A stretch of 51,313 nucleotides of DNA, taken from an uncultured Helcococcus sp. GTDB lineage: Bacteria; Bacillota; Clostridia; Tissierellales; Peptoniphilaceae. The notes beneath the pieces are model-generated. The model was not told the DNA's origin, did not search any database, and saw only the letters and a program-made list of their open reading frames with translations. Location of the stretch: NCBI GenBank assembly GCA_937926545.1, contig CALAZW010000085.1, forward strand, positions 1 through 51,313, in the 5' to 3' direction. The translations under genes and the position numbers were made by a program. The first letter of the stretch is position 1; each line of letters opens with the position of its first letter. Shown in pieces: positions 24,378 through 31,917 of this stretch.

Positions 24378-25052
24378 ATGATAGAAAAATTTATTAATCA
24401 ATATAGAAAAAATAAAATATTTTTTTACCTGTTAATTTTTCATATATTATTTTCAGGACTTACTTTTGGACTTATGAATAGACCCTTTGGTGTGGTTACA
24501 GTTTTAAAGATACCCTTTGATGATATGATTCCACTTGTTAAGCAGATGATCTATATCTACCACATGTTTATGCCTTTAGTTTTTATTATGGGCCTGGTAC
24601 TATTTACCTATGACATAGAAAGTCAAAAGGTTTATGTGGTTAGTTTAATAATTAGCCAATTGATCGCCTATGTGATTTACTATCTGTTTCAAACAGATGT
24701 ACCTAGGGCAGACGTCTCACTTTTAGGGGATGACTTGGCCTCCAGAATGATAAAATTTACTTATTCGGTAGACAACCATTATTCAGGATTCCCATCACTG
24801 CACGTGGGTAATATGACAACTCTAATATTTATTTTATTTAGGAGCAAACTAAGTAAAAAAATTAGTTTACCAGTTATAGCCTTGGCGGTTATGATAGCCT
24901 TAAGTACAGTTTTAGTTAAACAACATGTGTTTTTAGATATGCCAGCAGGTATAGTCCATGGTATATATAGTGTTTTTATAGGAGAGAGAATTCTTTCTTT
25001 AATTGAAGAAAAACCAAGTTTAGAAAATAAAAAATTAATAGATATAAGATAG
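24378..25052 (+). CDS. PAP2 superfamily membrane phosphatase
   Basis: The 224-residue product has five or six hydrophobic helices and two PAP2 signatures: GFPSLHVGN (phosphatase motif 2, catalytic His) and KQHVFLDMPAGIVHG (motif 3). The helix-rich arrangement fits the inositol-phosphorylceramide-synthase-like PAP2 subgroup, which acts on lipid phosphates. ATG 24378 is chosen over ATG 24345 because AAGGAG lies about 6 bases before it. Its neighbour is a GDPD enzyme, which suggests membrane lipid or polymer turnover, but this is inference only. Confidence 0.82.
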   Translation: MIEKFINQYRKNKIFFYLLIFHILFSGLTFGLMNRPFGVVTVLKIPFDDMIPLVKQMIYIYHMFMPLVFIMGLVLFTYDIESQKVYVVSLIISQLIAYVIYYLFQTDVPRADVSLLGDDLASRMIKFTYSVDNHYSGFPSLHVGNMTTLIFILFRSKLSKKISLPVIALAVMIALSTVLVKQHVFLDMPAGIVHGIYSVFIGERILSLIEEKPSLENKKLIDIR

Positions 25053-25106
25053 CGAAGAAGAAGGAAAAAACCTAGAAGAAGGTTGAGACCATTCATCTTC
25101 GATTTT
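25053..25106 (+). terminator. Probable terminator after the PAP2 gene
   Basis: An outer stem (CGAAGA 25053-25058 with TCTTCG 25096-25101) encloses a smaller AACC/GGTT hairpin and is followed by TTTTTCTTT. The interior is only partly paired, so the call is tentative. Confidence 0.35.
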
Positions 25107-25137
25107 TCTTTAAACAGTTGAGAATAGCATAAATGGG

Positions 25138-25143
25138 TATAAT
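25138..25143 (+). promoter_or_regulatory. Candidate -10 of the AraC-type gene
   Basis: A consensus TATAAT stands 49 bases before the GGGAGG ribosome site of the next gene. The best -35 (TTGAGA, 25118-25123) is only 14 bases away, so the promoter is uncertain. Confidence 0.35.
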
Positions 25144-25192
25144 TATTCTAATAAGCTTTTAAAAATAGACTAGCTAGGATGGGAGGATAAGA

Positions 25193-27469
25193 ATTTTAGA
25201 TGTTACTTTAGTAGAAATTAACAATTTAACCATGGATTGTTTTAATGGTATAACTTTAATAATCCCCTTAAAGGACCCTATTACCTTATTTTATAAGGAT
25301 AGGATAGATAAAGTGGACAAGAATGGCATGGTAGTAATAAATCCTTTAGAAGCCTATATGGCTTCTTTTTGTTTAAATGCACAAGAAAACTTAAATATAA
25401 TAGTTAAAATAAGGGCAGATTACATAAATGATGTTTACCAAAATATTTTAACCACCAGATTTATAAATTTAGTGGGTAATCTTGATGATCATGAAATATT
25501 TTTAAGACTCATAAATGATTTGGTTAAAATATCAATGCTTGATAAAAAATTAGGCAAGGAGAGTATAAATAAAATAACAATTGAAGTTTTAAGGTATCTG
25601 GCTGATAACTTCATTGACTATGAGATCATTAGAAATAAAAAACAAAAGATGGATATGGTGGAAAAGGCGATTCTCATAAGTGATGACAAAATAAAAAGAA
25701 GCCAGGACATATCGGTAAGTGAATTAAGTAGTGATCTTATGGTTAGTGAATCAAGTTTTTCAATAAATTTCAAGGAAATAACAGGTCTAAGTTTTAGTGA
25801 GTATAAAATTTATGCCAAGGTCTATTATGCCAGTAACCTATTGGCTAAAACCAGTTACTCTATAGAGGAAATCTCAGATATATTAAACTATAGGTCACCT
25901 AGAAGCTTAAATGATAACTTTGTTAGATATCTGGATATGACCCCTTATGTTTATAAAAAGAAAATTGATGTTAAAGAGACTAAGAAAAGTGAGGATTTAT
26001 TGAGGGACAAGAGCTTCAAGGAGTTCATTTTAAAGTATTCCACCATAGACTATAATTCTCTTTATGAACTTAGTGAACTTAAAACGTCCTTTGATATTGA
26101 AAAAAAGTGTAAGCTTATAGACAATAAAAGGCGAATTGATGTCCATTCCATGGATAAATTTGGGGAAGACTATATAAGCGGTATAAAAAAGGTTGCAGAA
26201 AACATAGGCATAAACTATATTCAGTTGGATATGAGGCTGACTAAGGACAAACAAGTTTTATTGGTAGACCTTAATAAATATATATCCCTGCAAGATCTTG
26301 CCCAGCTTCTTCAATTGAGCTCAGACTATAATATTCGATTGGGAATTATTATGGATATAGAAGGAAGAAGCATGGAAGACTATAAGGAAAATATGGAACT
26401 ATTGGAGAAAGACAATATTTTATTAGAAGACTTTATAGAGGTAATAATCGAGTTACAATCACTTACTAAGGCTGAATCTTATGATTGGATATTAGATATT
26501 ACAAAAATTTTCAAGAAGGGTTATGACATCGAGTTTTTAAAGACCTATTATGGGTTAAGACTGGACTTATTGGATAGAAGATTTTCTAAAGAGATGGACT
26601 ATAGTCTTTATATTAAGGGCTTAAACTTTAGTCAATTGGAAGAAATCCTCAATAAGGATATCTTAAAAAAACTAAGAAGAAAACCTGAAAACATTTACTA
26701 TTCTATTAAAAATAATTATTTAGTAGATATATCAAATCCTTTTCTTTTAAAAGAATCTAGAAATTCCTATGATATGGAGATATCTTACTCTAAAAAAATA
26801 AAGGAGAGTTTAAGCCTAAAGGGCACTAACTTTTCCATATGCTCCATAGAAACAGAATTTAATATAAGCGGTTATGATTTTTTATATGTGGACCTTGCCC
26901 TATCTTATTTATATTTAGACAATATTGTAAACCTAAGAAAGTATGACTTTATTGACTACCATATAATAAGTAGAGATAGTGGGATAATTTATAGGACAGA
27001 ATTATTTGATAAAAGAGGCTTTAGGAGCCCTATATTTTTTGTAACATCAATCCTATCCCAGATGGAAGGGGAGATTATCCATATGGAAGAGGGCTGTATA
27101 GTATCAACCAATGGCAAGGATTATGACGTAGTACTTTATGGCGACTTAATCAATGACTATTATTTTGCCAACACTAAAAAATTCAAAAACCTGGAAATCT
27201 ATAATCGGAATATAAAATTAACCATAGAAGGGATGAAGGGGGACTATAAGGAAGAAACTTTTATAATTAACTATTTTTATGGGAATTCACGATTTATCTT
27301 AAATGATTTTGATGAAAGCATACATTTAACCTACAAGGAAAAAGAATATATTTTTGATGTGAATAGACCTAGAAAGACAGTTAGGAAGATAAATCTGGAT
27401 GGCAAGTTGGCAGAGAAAATTACTATGCAACCTTTTTTAATTAAGTATAAAAAGTATATAGCCATATGA
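25193..27469 (+). CDS. AraC-family regulator with C-terminal GH39-like domain
   Basis: The protein has an N-terminal cupin-like sensor, an AraC helix-turn-helix pair (about residues 150-250; ISVSELSSDLMVSESSFSINFKEITG, then YSIEEISDILNY), and a C-terminal region of about 450 residues resembling glycoside hydrolase family 39. The resemblance includes TSILSQMEGEIIHMEEGCIV followed by DYDVVLYG, the usual GH39 end. I could not place both catalytic glutamates with confidence, so the domain may only sense sugar. The first ATG is 25232, but the only good ribosome site (GGGAGG, 25181-25186) points to ATT 25193 in the same frame, and the added residues (LDVTLVEINNLT) read as protein. No sugar operon is directly attached; the salvage operon downstream is a possible target. 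Confidence 0.7.
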   Translation: MLDVTLVEINNLTMDCFNGITLIIPLKDPITLFYKDRIDKVDKNGMVVINPLEAYMASFCLNAQENLNIIVKIRADYINDVYQNILTTRFINLVGNLDDHEIFLRLINDLVKISMLDKKLGKESINKITIEVLRYLADNFIDYEIIRNKKQKMDMVEKAILISDDKIKRSQDISVSELSSDLMVSESSFSINFKEITGLSFSEYKIYAKVYYASNLLAKTSYSIEEISDILNYRSPRSLNDNFVRYLDMTPYVYKKKIDVKETKKSEDLLRDKSFKEFILKYSTIDYNSLYELSELKTSFDIEKKCKLIDNKRRIDVHSMDKFGEDYISGIKKVAENIGINYIQLDMRLTKDKQVLLVDLNKYISLQDLAQLLQLSSDYNIRLGIIMDIEGRSMEDYKENMELLEKDNILLEDFIEVIIELQSLTKAESYDWILDITKIFKKGYDIEFLKTYYGLRLDLLDRRFSKEMDYSLYIKGLNFSQLEEILNKDILKKLRRKPENIYYSIKNNYLVDISNPFLLKESRNSYDMEISYSKKIKESLSLKGTNFSICSIETEFNISGYDFLYVDLALSYLYLDNIVNLRKYDFIDYHIISRDSGIIYRTELFDKRGFRSPIFFVTSILSQMEGEIIHMEEGCIVSTNGKDYDVVLYGDLINDYYFANTKKFKNLEIYNRNIKLTIEGMKGDYKEETFIINYFYGNSRFILNDFDESIHLTYKEKEYIFDVNRPRKTVRKINLDGKLAEKITMQPFLIKYKKYIAI

Positions 27470-27503
27470 GAACTTTTCTGTAAAAGGGGTATAAAATTAG
27501 AGG

Positions 27504-27533
27504 ATGAAACGTCTATTGAAATAGATGTTTCAT
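27504..27533 (+). terminator. Long inverted repeat after the AraC-type gene
   Basis: A 14-bp stem (27504-27517 with 27520-27533, one G-T wobble) has a two-base loop and only a weak T tail. It may terminate the upstream gene. It also contains ATGAAAC and GTTTCAT arms like the downstream operator candidates. Confidence 0.5.
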
Positions 27534-27585
27534 TAAATGTTAAAAAAATTTAAACTTTGTACCATAAAGTCTTGGGTGGATAAGG

Positions 27586-27626
27586 TTTTCATCTGAAAAA
27601 ATAGCAAGTAGTGAAAAAATGTTTCA
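27586..27626. promoter_or_regulatory. Candidate operators of the RpiR/MurR regulator
   Basis: Two inverted repeats built on TGAAA/TTTCA stand upstream of the regulator promoter: TTTTCA-TC-TGAAAA (27586-27599) and TGAAA-N5-TTTCA (27612-27626). RpiR-type regulators bind such short inverted repeats; the link to this regulator is inferred from position. Confidence 0.4.
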
Positions 27627-27642
27627 TCTTTCCAACCTTGCA

Positions 27643-27671
27643 TTGATATCTTTGTTTAGGTGGTTTATTAT
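27643..27671 (+). promoter_or_regulatory. Promoter of the peptidoglycan-sugar salvage operon
   Basis: TTGATA (27643-27648), a 17-base spacer and TATTAT (27666-27671) stand 38 bases before the regulator ATG. Confidence 0.6.
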
Positions 27672-27709
27672 TTATTTGAGAGATAAAACTTGATGTAAAG
27701 GAATTAGAT

Positions 27710-28564
27710 ATGAATAATGTTTTTGTAAAATTATATTCTTATTTACCCTCGGGAACAGATGCTGAGCAAAATATAATCAATTATTTGATTAACCACTCAG
27801 ACCGAGCTATTAATATGAATATTAGACAATTGGCAAATGTGACATATACTTCGCCATCAACCATAATAAGGCTGGCTAAAAAACTAAGTTATGATGGTTT
27901 TTCAGACCTAAAAAATGCCTTGATTTATGACATGGCCATAAGGGATCAAAATAAGGAACAGTTGGTTCAGGACGTTGAACCAGGTGATGATTTAGATACC
28001 ATAATAGAGAAAGTCACCATGAGAAATGTTATTTCTTTACAGAATACGGAAAAATTGTTAAATAAAGAATATGTAGCACAGTCTGTAAGGCTAATGGAAG
28101 ATGCAAGAAATATTAATTTATTTGGAATGGGATCTTCCCTATTGGTGGCCAAGGACACTAGCCTAAAATTTCTAAGGATAAACAAGCAGTGTAATGTCTT
28201 TGATGATTGGCACACCCAATTGATTATGGCAAAAAACACCAAGGCTGATGACCTGGGGATAATTTTTTCCTATTCAGGTAAGACAGAAGAGATGATTAAA
28301 TGTGCTGAAACTATAAAGCAAAATGGAGCAAAGATTATTCTTATTACTGGTTTTGAAAATTCACCAATTAGTAAGTATGCCGATGTTATTCTCAATGTTG
28401 CGGCAACGGAATATCTTTTTAGAAGTGGAGCGATGTCCTCAAGAATCTCTCAGATGAATGTGGTAGATATATTGTACACCGCTTACATTAATAATAATTA
28501 TGATGATTCTGTTAAACGAATAAGTATCACTCATATAAAAAAATATGGGGAGGAAGAAAATTGA
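27710..28564 (+). CDS. RpiR/MurR-family transcriptional regulator
   Basis: The 284-residue product has an N-terminal RpiR helix-turn-helix (about 1-77; TYTSPSTIIRLAKKLSYDGFSDLKNAL) and a C-terminal SIS sugar-phosphate-binding domain (about 110-260; NINLFGMGSSLLVAKD, GIIFSYSGKTEEMI, AKIILITGF). Members such as E. coli MurR respond to MurNAc-6-phosphate. Its stop overlaps the TTG start of murQ, so it is the first gene of the salvage operon and probably autoregulates through the TGAAA/TTTCA repeats upstream. Confidence 0.88.
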   Translation: MNNVFVKLYSYLPSGTDAEQNIINYLINHSDRAINMNIRQLANVTYTSPSTIIRLAKKLSYDGFSDLKNALIYDMAIRDQNKEQLVQDVEPGDDLDTIIEKVTMRNVISLQNTEKLLNKEYVAQSVRLMEDARNINLFGMGSSLLVAKDTSLKFLRINKQCNVFDDWHTQLIMAKNTKADDLGIIFSYSGKTEEMIKCAETIKQNGAKIILITGFENSPISKYADVILNVAATEYLFRSGAMSSRISQMNVVDILYTAYINNNYDDSVKRISITHIKKYGEEEN

Positions 28565-29454
28565 GTAAAATTAATCATTTAACTACTGAACAAAGGAATG
28601 AAAAGACCATGAATCTGGACCAGATGACGTCTTTAGAAATTGCCAGTACAATGAATGAAGAAGATGAAAAAGTTATCTACGCCATCAGAGAGATTTTGCC
28701 AGAAATCTCAAAGATGATTGATGAAGTAACCAAGGCCTTTAAAAAAGGCGGTAGGTTGATCTACATGGGAGCAGGAACCAGCGGAAGACTAGGGGTTTTA
28801 GATGCTGTAGAGTGTCCACCAACCTTTGGAACAAATCCAGACATGGTAGTTGGCCTGATTGCAGGTGGAGAAAAAGCCTTCGTCAAGGCGGTAGAAGGGG
28901 CTGAAGATTTTGAACATTTGGCTGATGAAGACCTGGATAGGTTAAATATCAGTGATAGGGATGTTGTAGTTGGCATTGCTGCCAGTGGAAGAACTCCTTA
29001 TGTGATAGAAGGCCTAAGATATGCCAGATCTAAGGGCTGTGTTACAGGAGCAGTTGCCTGTAATGCCAATTCTTTAGTGGGTAAGGAAGCTGACATTGTT
29101 ATGGAGGCTGTTGTCGGACCAGAAGTTTTAACCGGATCTACTAGGCTTAAGGCTGGAAGTGCTCAAAAGATGATTTTGAACATGATAACTACAGGTAGCA
29201 TGGTAGGAATAGGTAAGGCTTATGAAAATCTGATGATTGATGTGATGCAAACTAATGAAAAATTGGTAACCAGGGCTGAAAACATGGTAATGACAGTTAC
29301 TGAGTGTGAAAGACCCTTGGCCAAGGAAAAACTTAAAGAGGCTGAAGGTAGTGTGAAATTAGCAATACTTTCAATATTAAGTGGCCTATCCATTGAAGAA
29401 AGTCAAAAAAGACTTAAGGAAACTGAAGGTCATTTAAGAGAAGCTATAAAATAA
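28561..29454 (+). CDS. murQ: N-acetylmuramic acid 6-phosphate etherase
   Basis: MurQ splits the lactyl ether of MurNAc-6-phosphate to give GlcNAc-6-phosphate and D-lactate. The 297 residues match the family. They show NEKTMNLDQMTSLEIASTMN at the N-terminus, the SIS active site GAGTSGRLGVLDAVECPPTF (about residues 71-90) and GPEVLTGSTRLKAGSAQKM (about 182-200). The start is TTG 28561, inside the TGA stop of the regulator, with GGGGAGG upstream. It defines the substrate of the operon as cell-wall amino sugar. Confidence 0.95.
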   Translation: MSKINHLTTEQRNEKTMNLDQMTSLEIASTMNEEDEKVIYAIREILPEISKMIDEVTKAFKKGGRLIYMGAGTSGRLGVLDAVECPPTFGTNPDMVVGLIAGGEKAFVKAVEGAEDFEHLADEDLDRLNISDRDVVVGIAASGRTPYVIEGLRYARSKGCVTGAVACNANSLVGKEADIVMEAVVGPEVLTGSTRLKAGSAQKMILNMITTGSMVGIGKAYENLMIDVMQTNEKLVTRAENMVMTVTECERPLAKEKLKEAEGSVKLAILSILSGLSIEESQKRLKETEGHLREAIK

Positions 29455-29464
29455 AAGAGGTGTT

Positions 29465-29788
29465 ATGATGGGAGAATTAGAACAAATTATATTTGAAATA
29501 ATAACTTATGCAGGAGAAGGAAAGGGTTATGCTTATGAAGCCTTATATGCAGCTGAAAAAGGTGAATATGATAAGGTAGATGGTTTATTTAAGCAATCTG
29601 ATCAAGCCTTCTTAAAAGCGCACAAGGTGCAAACCAACTTGATTCAAAAAGAAGCAGGTGGGGAAAAAACAGAAGTCTCACTTTTAATGGTTCATGCACA
29701 AGACCAATTGATGAGTGCTATGGAATCTAGAACCCTATTAGAAAGAATGGTTATCCTACACAAGAAAATTGATGGAAAATTAGATTAG
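29465..29788 (+). CDS. PTS lactose/cellobiose-type IIA component
   Basis: The 107-residue product is a helical IIA protein of the lactose/cellobiose family, with LEQIIFEIITYAGEGKGYAYEAL at the N-terminus, LKAHKVQTNLIQKEAGG in the middle and the phosphorylated histidine in LLMVHAQDQLMSAM (about residue 79). It passes phosphate from HPr to IIB. ATG 29465 is followed directly by a second ATG (29468), and either may be used. It is co-transcribed with IIB and IIC but separated from them by a gene for an unknown membrane protein. Confidence 0.9.
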   Translation: MMGELEQIIFEIITYAGEGKGYAYEALYAAEKGEYDKVDGLFKQSDQAFLKAHKVQTNLIQKEAGGEKTEVSLLMVHAQDQLMSAMESRTLLERMVILHKKIDGKLD

Positions 29789-29796
29789 GAATTAAG

Positions 29797-30186
29797 ATGT
29801 CAAAGAAAAATAAGAACGATAAAAATAGAATCAGGGAATTAAAACCAGGTGAAGGTAAAAAGCTTCAAGAGGAGAAAATTAAAATTAATCCTTACGAAAC
29901 CAAGTACAATGTGCCTCGAATAGGATTTAAGACTGCGGTCTTATTTTTCTTAAGCGCACTTGTAACCGCTTTCCTACCGGCCATATTTGGAAAAGTAATG
30001 GCAGATCCTAGATGGTTAGTGGTCTTACTAGGTTCAATAATGATTGGATTTAGTATTCCTATAGGGGATTATTTTCTTGAGAATAAGAAAAAAGTTGATA
30101 AGAAATTTTACATTTTGGCTACAATCTTTACAATATTAAGTGGCCTGGTACTATTCTTAGCATATTATGGAAATAAATTAATTTAG
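29797..30186 (+). CDS. Unknown three-helix membrane protein inside the PTS operon
   Basis: The 129 residues start with a highly charged, lysine-rich cytoplasmic stretch (about 1-45). Three hydrophobic helices follow: AVLFFLSALVTAFLPAIFG (about 47-65), WLVVLLGSIMIGFSIPIG (about 73-90) and FYILATIFTILSGLVLFLAYYG (about 103-124). No family is recognised. The gene lies 8 bases after IIA and 10 bases before IIB, so it is part of the same transcript and may assist the permease or wall-sugar uptake. This role is inferred from position only. Confidence 0.75.
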   Translation: MSKKNKNDKNRIRELKPGEGKKLQEEKIKINPYETKYNVPRIGFKTAVLFFLSALVTAFLPAIFGKVMADPRWLVVLLGSIMIGFSIPIGDYFLENKKKVDKKFYILATIFTILSGLVLFLAYYGNKLI

Positions 30187-30196
30187 GAGGAAAGAA

Positions 30197-30511
30197 ATGA
30201 AAGTATTATTTGTATGTTCAATGGGAATGTCTTCACAAATTGCAGTTGATGCATTGAAAAAGGAAGCAAAAAAACACGATCAAGAGATAGATGTAACAGC
30301 AGTGGGCTCAAATGAATTTGAGGAAGCTGTAAAAGGTGGTTTTGATGCAGCTATGGTTGCACCACAAATCAGACACAGATTTGATTACTTAAAAGAACAA
30401 GCTGACGACGCAGGTGTACCTTGTACACTAATTGAACCTATGGCTTACAGTCCTTTAGGAGGACCTAAATTATATAAGCAATTATTAAACTTACTTGAAG
30501 CAAACAAGTAG
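30197..30511 (+). CDS. PTS lactose/cellobiose-type IIB component
   Basis: The 104-residue product has the IIB fold with the phosphorylated cysteine at VLFVCSMGMSSQI (Cys8) and the VAPQIRHRFDYLK loop near residue 54 seen in cellobiose-type IIB proteins. It carries phosphate from IIA to the sugar in IIC. An AGGAGG site precedes ATG 30197. It is followed 19 bases later by IIC. Confidence 0.93.
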   Translation: MKVLFVCSMGMSSQIAVDALKKEAKKHDQEIDVTAVGSNEFEEAVKGGFDAAMVAPQIRHRFDYLKEQADDAGVPCTLIEPMAYSPLGGPKLYKQLLNLLEANK

Positions 30512-30530
30512 AATTTTATAGGAGGAGAGT

Positions 30531-31871
30531 ATGTTTGAGAAAATAGCAAAGTTCATGGATGAGAAATTATCCACACCTATGGCGAAACTTGCTGAACAAA
30601 GACACTTGAGAGCTATTAGAGATGGTATTATAGCAACATTACCATTAATTATCGTAAGCTCCATGTTCTTAGTTGTAGGTTTCTTACCAAACCAATTGCC
30701 TGAAAGTTGGGCATTATCCCAATGGATTAAGGCAAACGTAGGAAAGATACTATTACCACATAGAATGTCTATGTTTATTATGACCTTGTATGCGGTATTT
30801 GGAATAGGTTACTCCCTAGCTAGATCATATAAGTTAGATGGTCTTTCAGGTGGTATTATAGCTGAATTAGCTTACCTGTTAACAATTATTCCAAAAGTTG
30901 GACCAGAAGCTAACGAAGCAGTTAAGGCCTTGGCTGAAACTTCACCAGAATTAACTGAATATATAGCATCAGTTCCAACAGGATGGTTAATGCCAATGGC
31001 AAACCTTGGATCAGCAGGAATGTTCGTAGGGATTTTATCCGCACTTATAGCAGTAGAAATTTATAGATGGACACAAGTTAAAGGATTCAAGATTTCAATG
31101 CCACCACAAGTTCCAGCTTCAGTAGCTAGATCTTTTGAATCATTAATCCCAACTGCTATAGTTATATTTGTATTTGCAACTATATCAATGTGGTTAGAAA
31201 TTGATGTTCACGGAATAATGAATAAGTTAATCGCTCCTTTAATTAAGGCAGCAGATACTCTACCATCAATATTAGTAATAATATTCTTAGGTATGTTATT
31301 CTGGTCATTTGGTATTCACGGTTGGTCAATCGTTGGTACTTTAGCTAGACCTTTCTGGGTTGTATTGTTAGATGAAAACACAGCAGCTAAAATTGCTGGA
31401 GAAACTATACCAAATATTGGTGCTGAACCATTTTTCCAATGGTTTATCATGATCGGTGGGTCAGGAGCAACAATAGGTCTTGCTTTATTATTTGCTTTTA
31501 GAGCTAAATCAGCTTACGGAAAAGCCTTAGGAAAAACAGCCCTAATTCCATCAATATTTAATATTAACGAACCAATGATATTTGGTGCGCCAATTGTATT
31601 AAACCCAATGTTAATGATTCCATTTATGATTACACCAATGATACTAGCAACAATTGCTTGGTTTGCAACTAAATTGGGATTAGTTGGTAGAGTAGTTACC
31701 TTGGCACCATGGACTCTTCCTGGACCAATTGGAGCGTATTTCGCTACAGGGGACATAAGAGCAGCAATACTTAATATAGTATTAATTATATTATCTGTAT
31801 TGATTTACTATCCATTCTTCAAAATCTATGATAATCAATTATTATCTGAAGAAAGTGCTGATAACGAATAA
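30531..31871 (+). CDS. PTS lactose/cellobiose-type IIC permease
   Basis: The 446-residue product is a polytopic EIIC of the cellobiose/diacetylchitobiose type, with RHLRAIRDGIIATLPLIIVSS at the N-terminus, GIHGWSIVGTLARPFW (about 262) and FNINEPMIFGAPIVLNP (about 343, substrate-site motif) . It imports and phosphorylates a sugar or disaccharide. With MurQ, MupG and a MurK-like kinase in the same operon, the cargo is probably a MurNAc/GlcNAc disaccharide, unlike the glucose-type MurP carriers known for MurNAc. That specificity is inferred. AGGAGGAG precedes the ATG. Confidence 0.92.
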   Translation: MFEKIAKFMDEKLSTPMAKLAEQRHLRAIRDGIIATLPLIIVSSMFLVVGFLPNQLPESWALSQWIKANVGKILLPHRMSMFIMTLYAVFGIGYSLARSYKLDGLSGGIIAELAYLLTIIPKVGPEANEAVKALAETSPELTEYIASVPTGWLMPMANLGSAGMFVGILSALIAVEIYRWTQVKGFKISMPPQVPASVARSFESLIPTAIVIFVFATISMWLEIDVHGIMNKLIAPLIKAADTLPSILVIIFLGMLFWSFGIHGWSIVGTLARPFWVVLLDENTAAKIAGETIPNIGAEPFFQWFIMIGGSGATIGLALLFAFRAKSAYGKALGKTALIPSIFNINEPMIFGAPIVLNPMLMIPFMITPMILATIAWFATKLGLVGRVVTLAPWTLPGPIGAYFATGDIRAAILNIVLIILSVLIYYPFFKIYDNQLLSEESADNE

Positions 31872-31879
31872 TTATATTT

Positions 31880-31905
31880 AGCTGCCTTCGGGCAGCTTTT
31901 ATTTT
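31880..31905 (+). terminator. Internal terminator/attenuator with TTCG loop after IIC
   Basis: A 7-bp G-C-rich stem (31880-31886 with 31891-31897) with a stable TTCG tetraloop is followed by TTTTATTTT. It separates the regulator-PTS part from the glycosidase part of the operon. Partial readthrough is likely because no new promoter is evident before the next gene. Confidence 0.75.
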
Positions 31906-31917
31906 ATGGAGGTTAAG

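Noticed and set aside
27504..27533. CRISPR or transposon terminal repeat
   Set aside because: There is a single inverted repeat with a two-base loop, no repeated spacing, no cas or transposase gene.
28561..28564. Frameshift between the RpiR regulator and murQ
   Set aside because: The 4-base overlap is a normal TTGA coupling; both proteins are full length.
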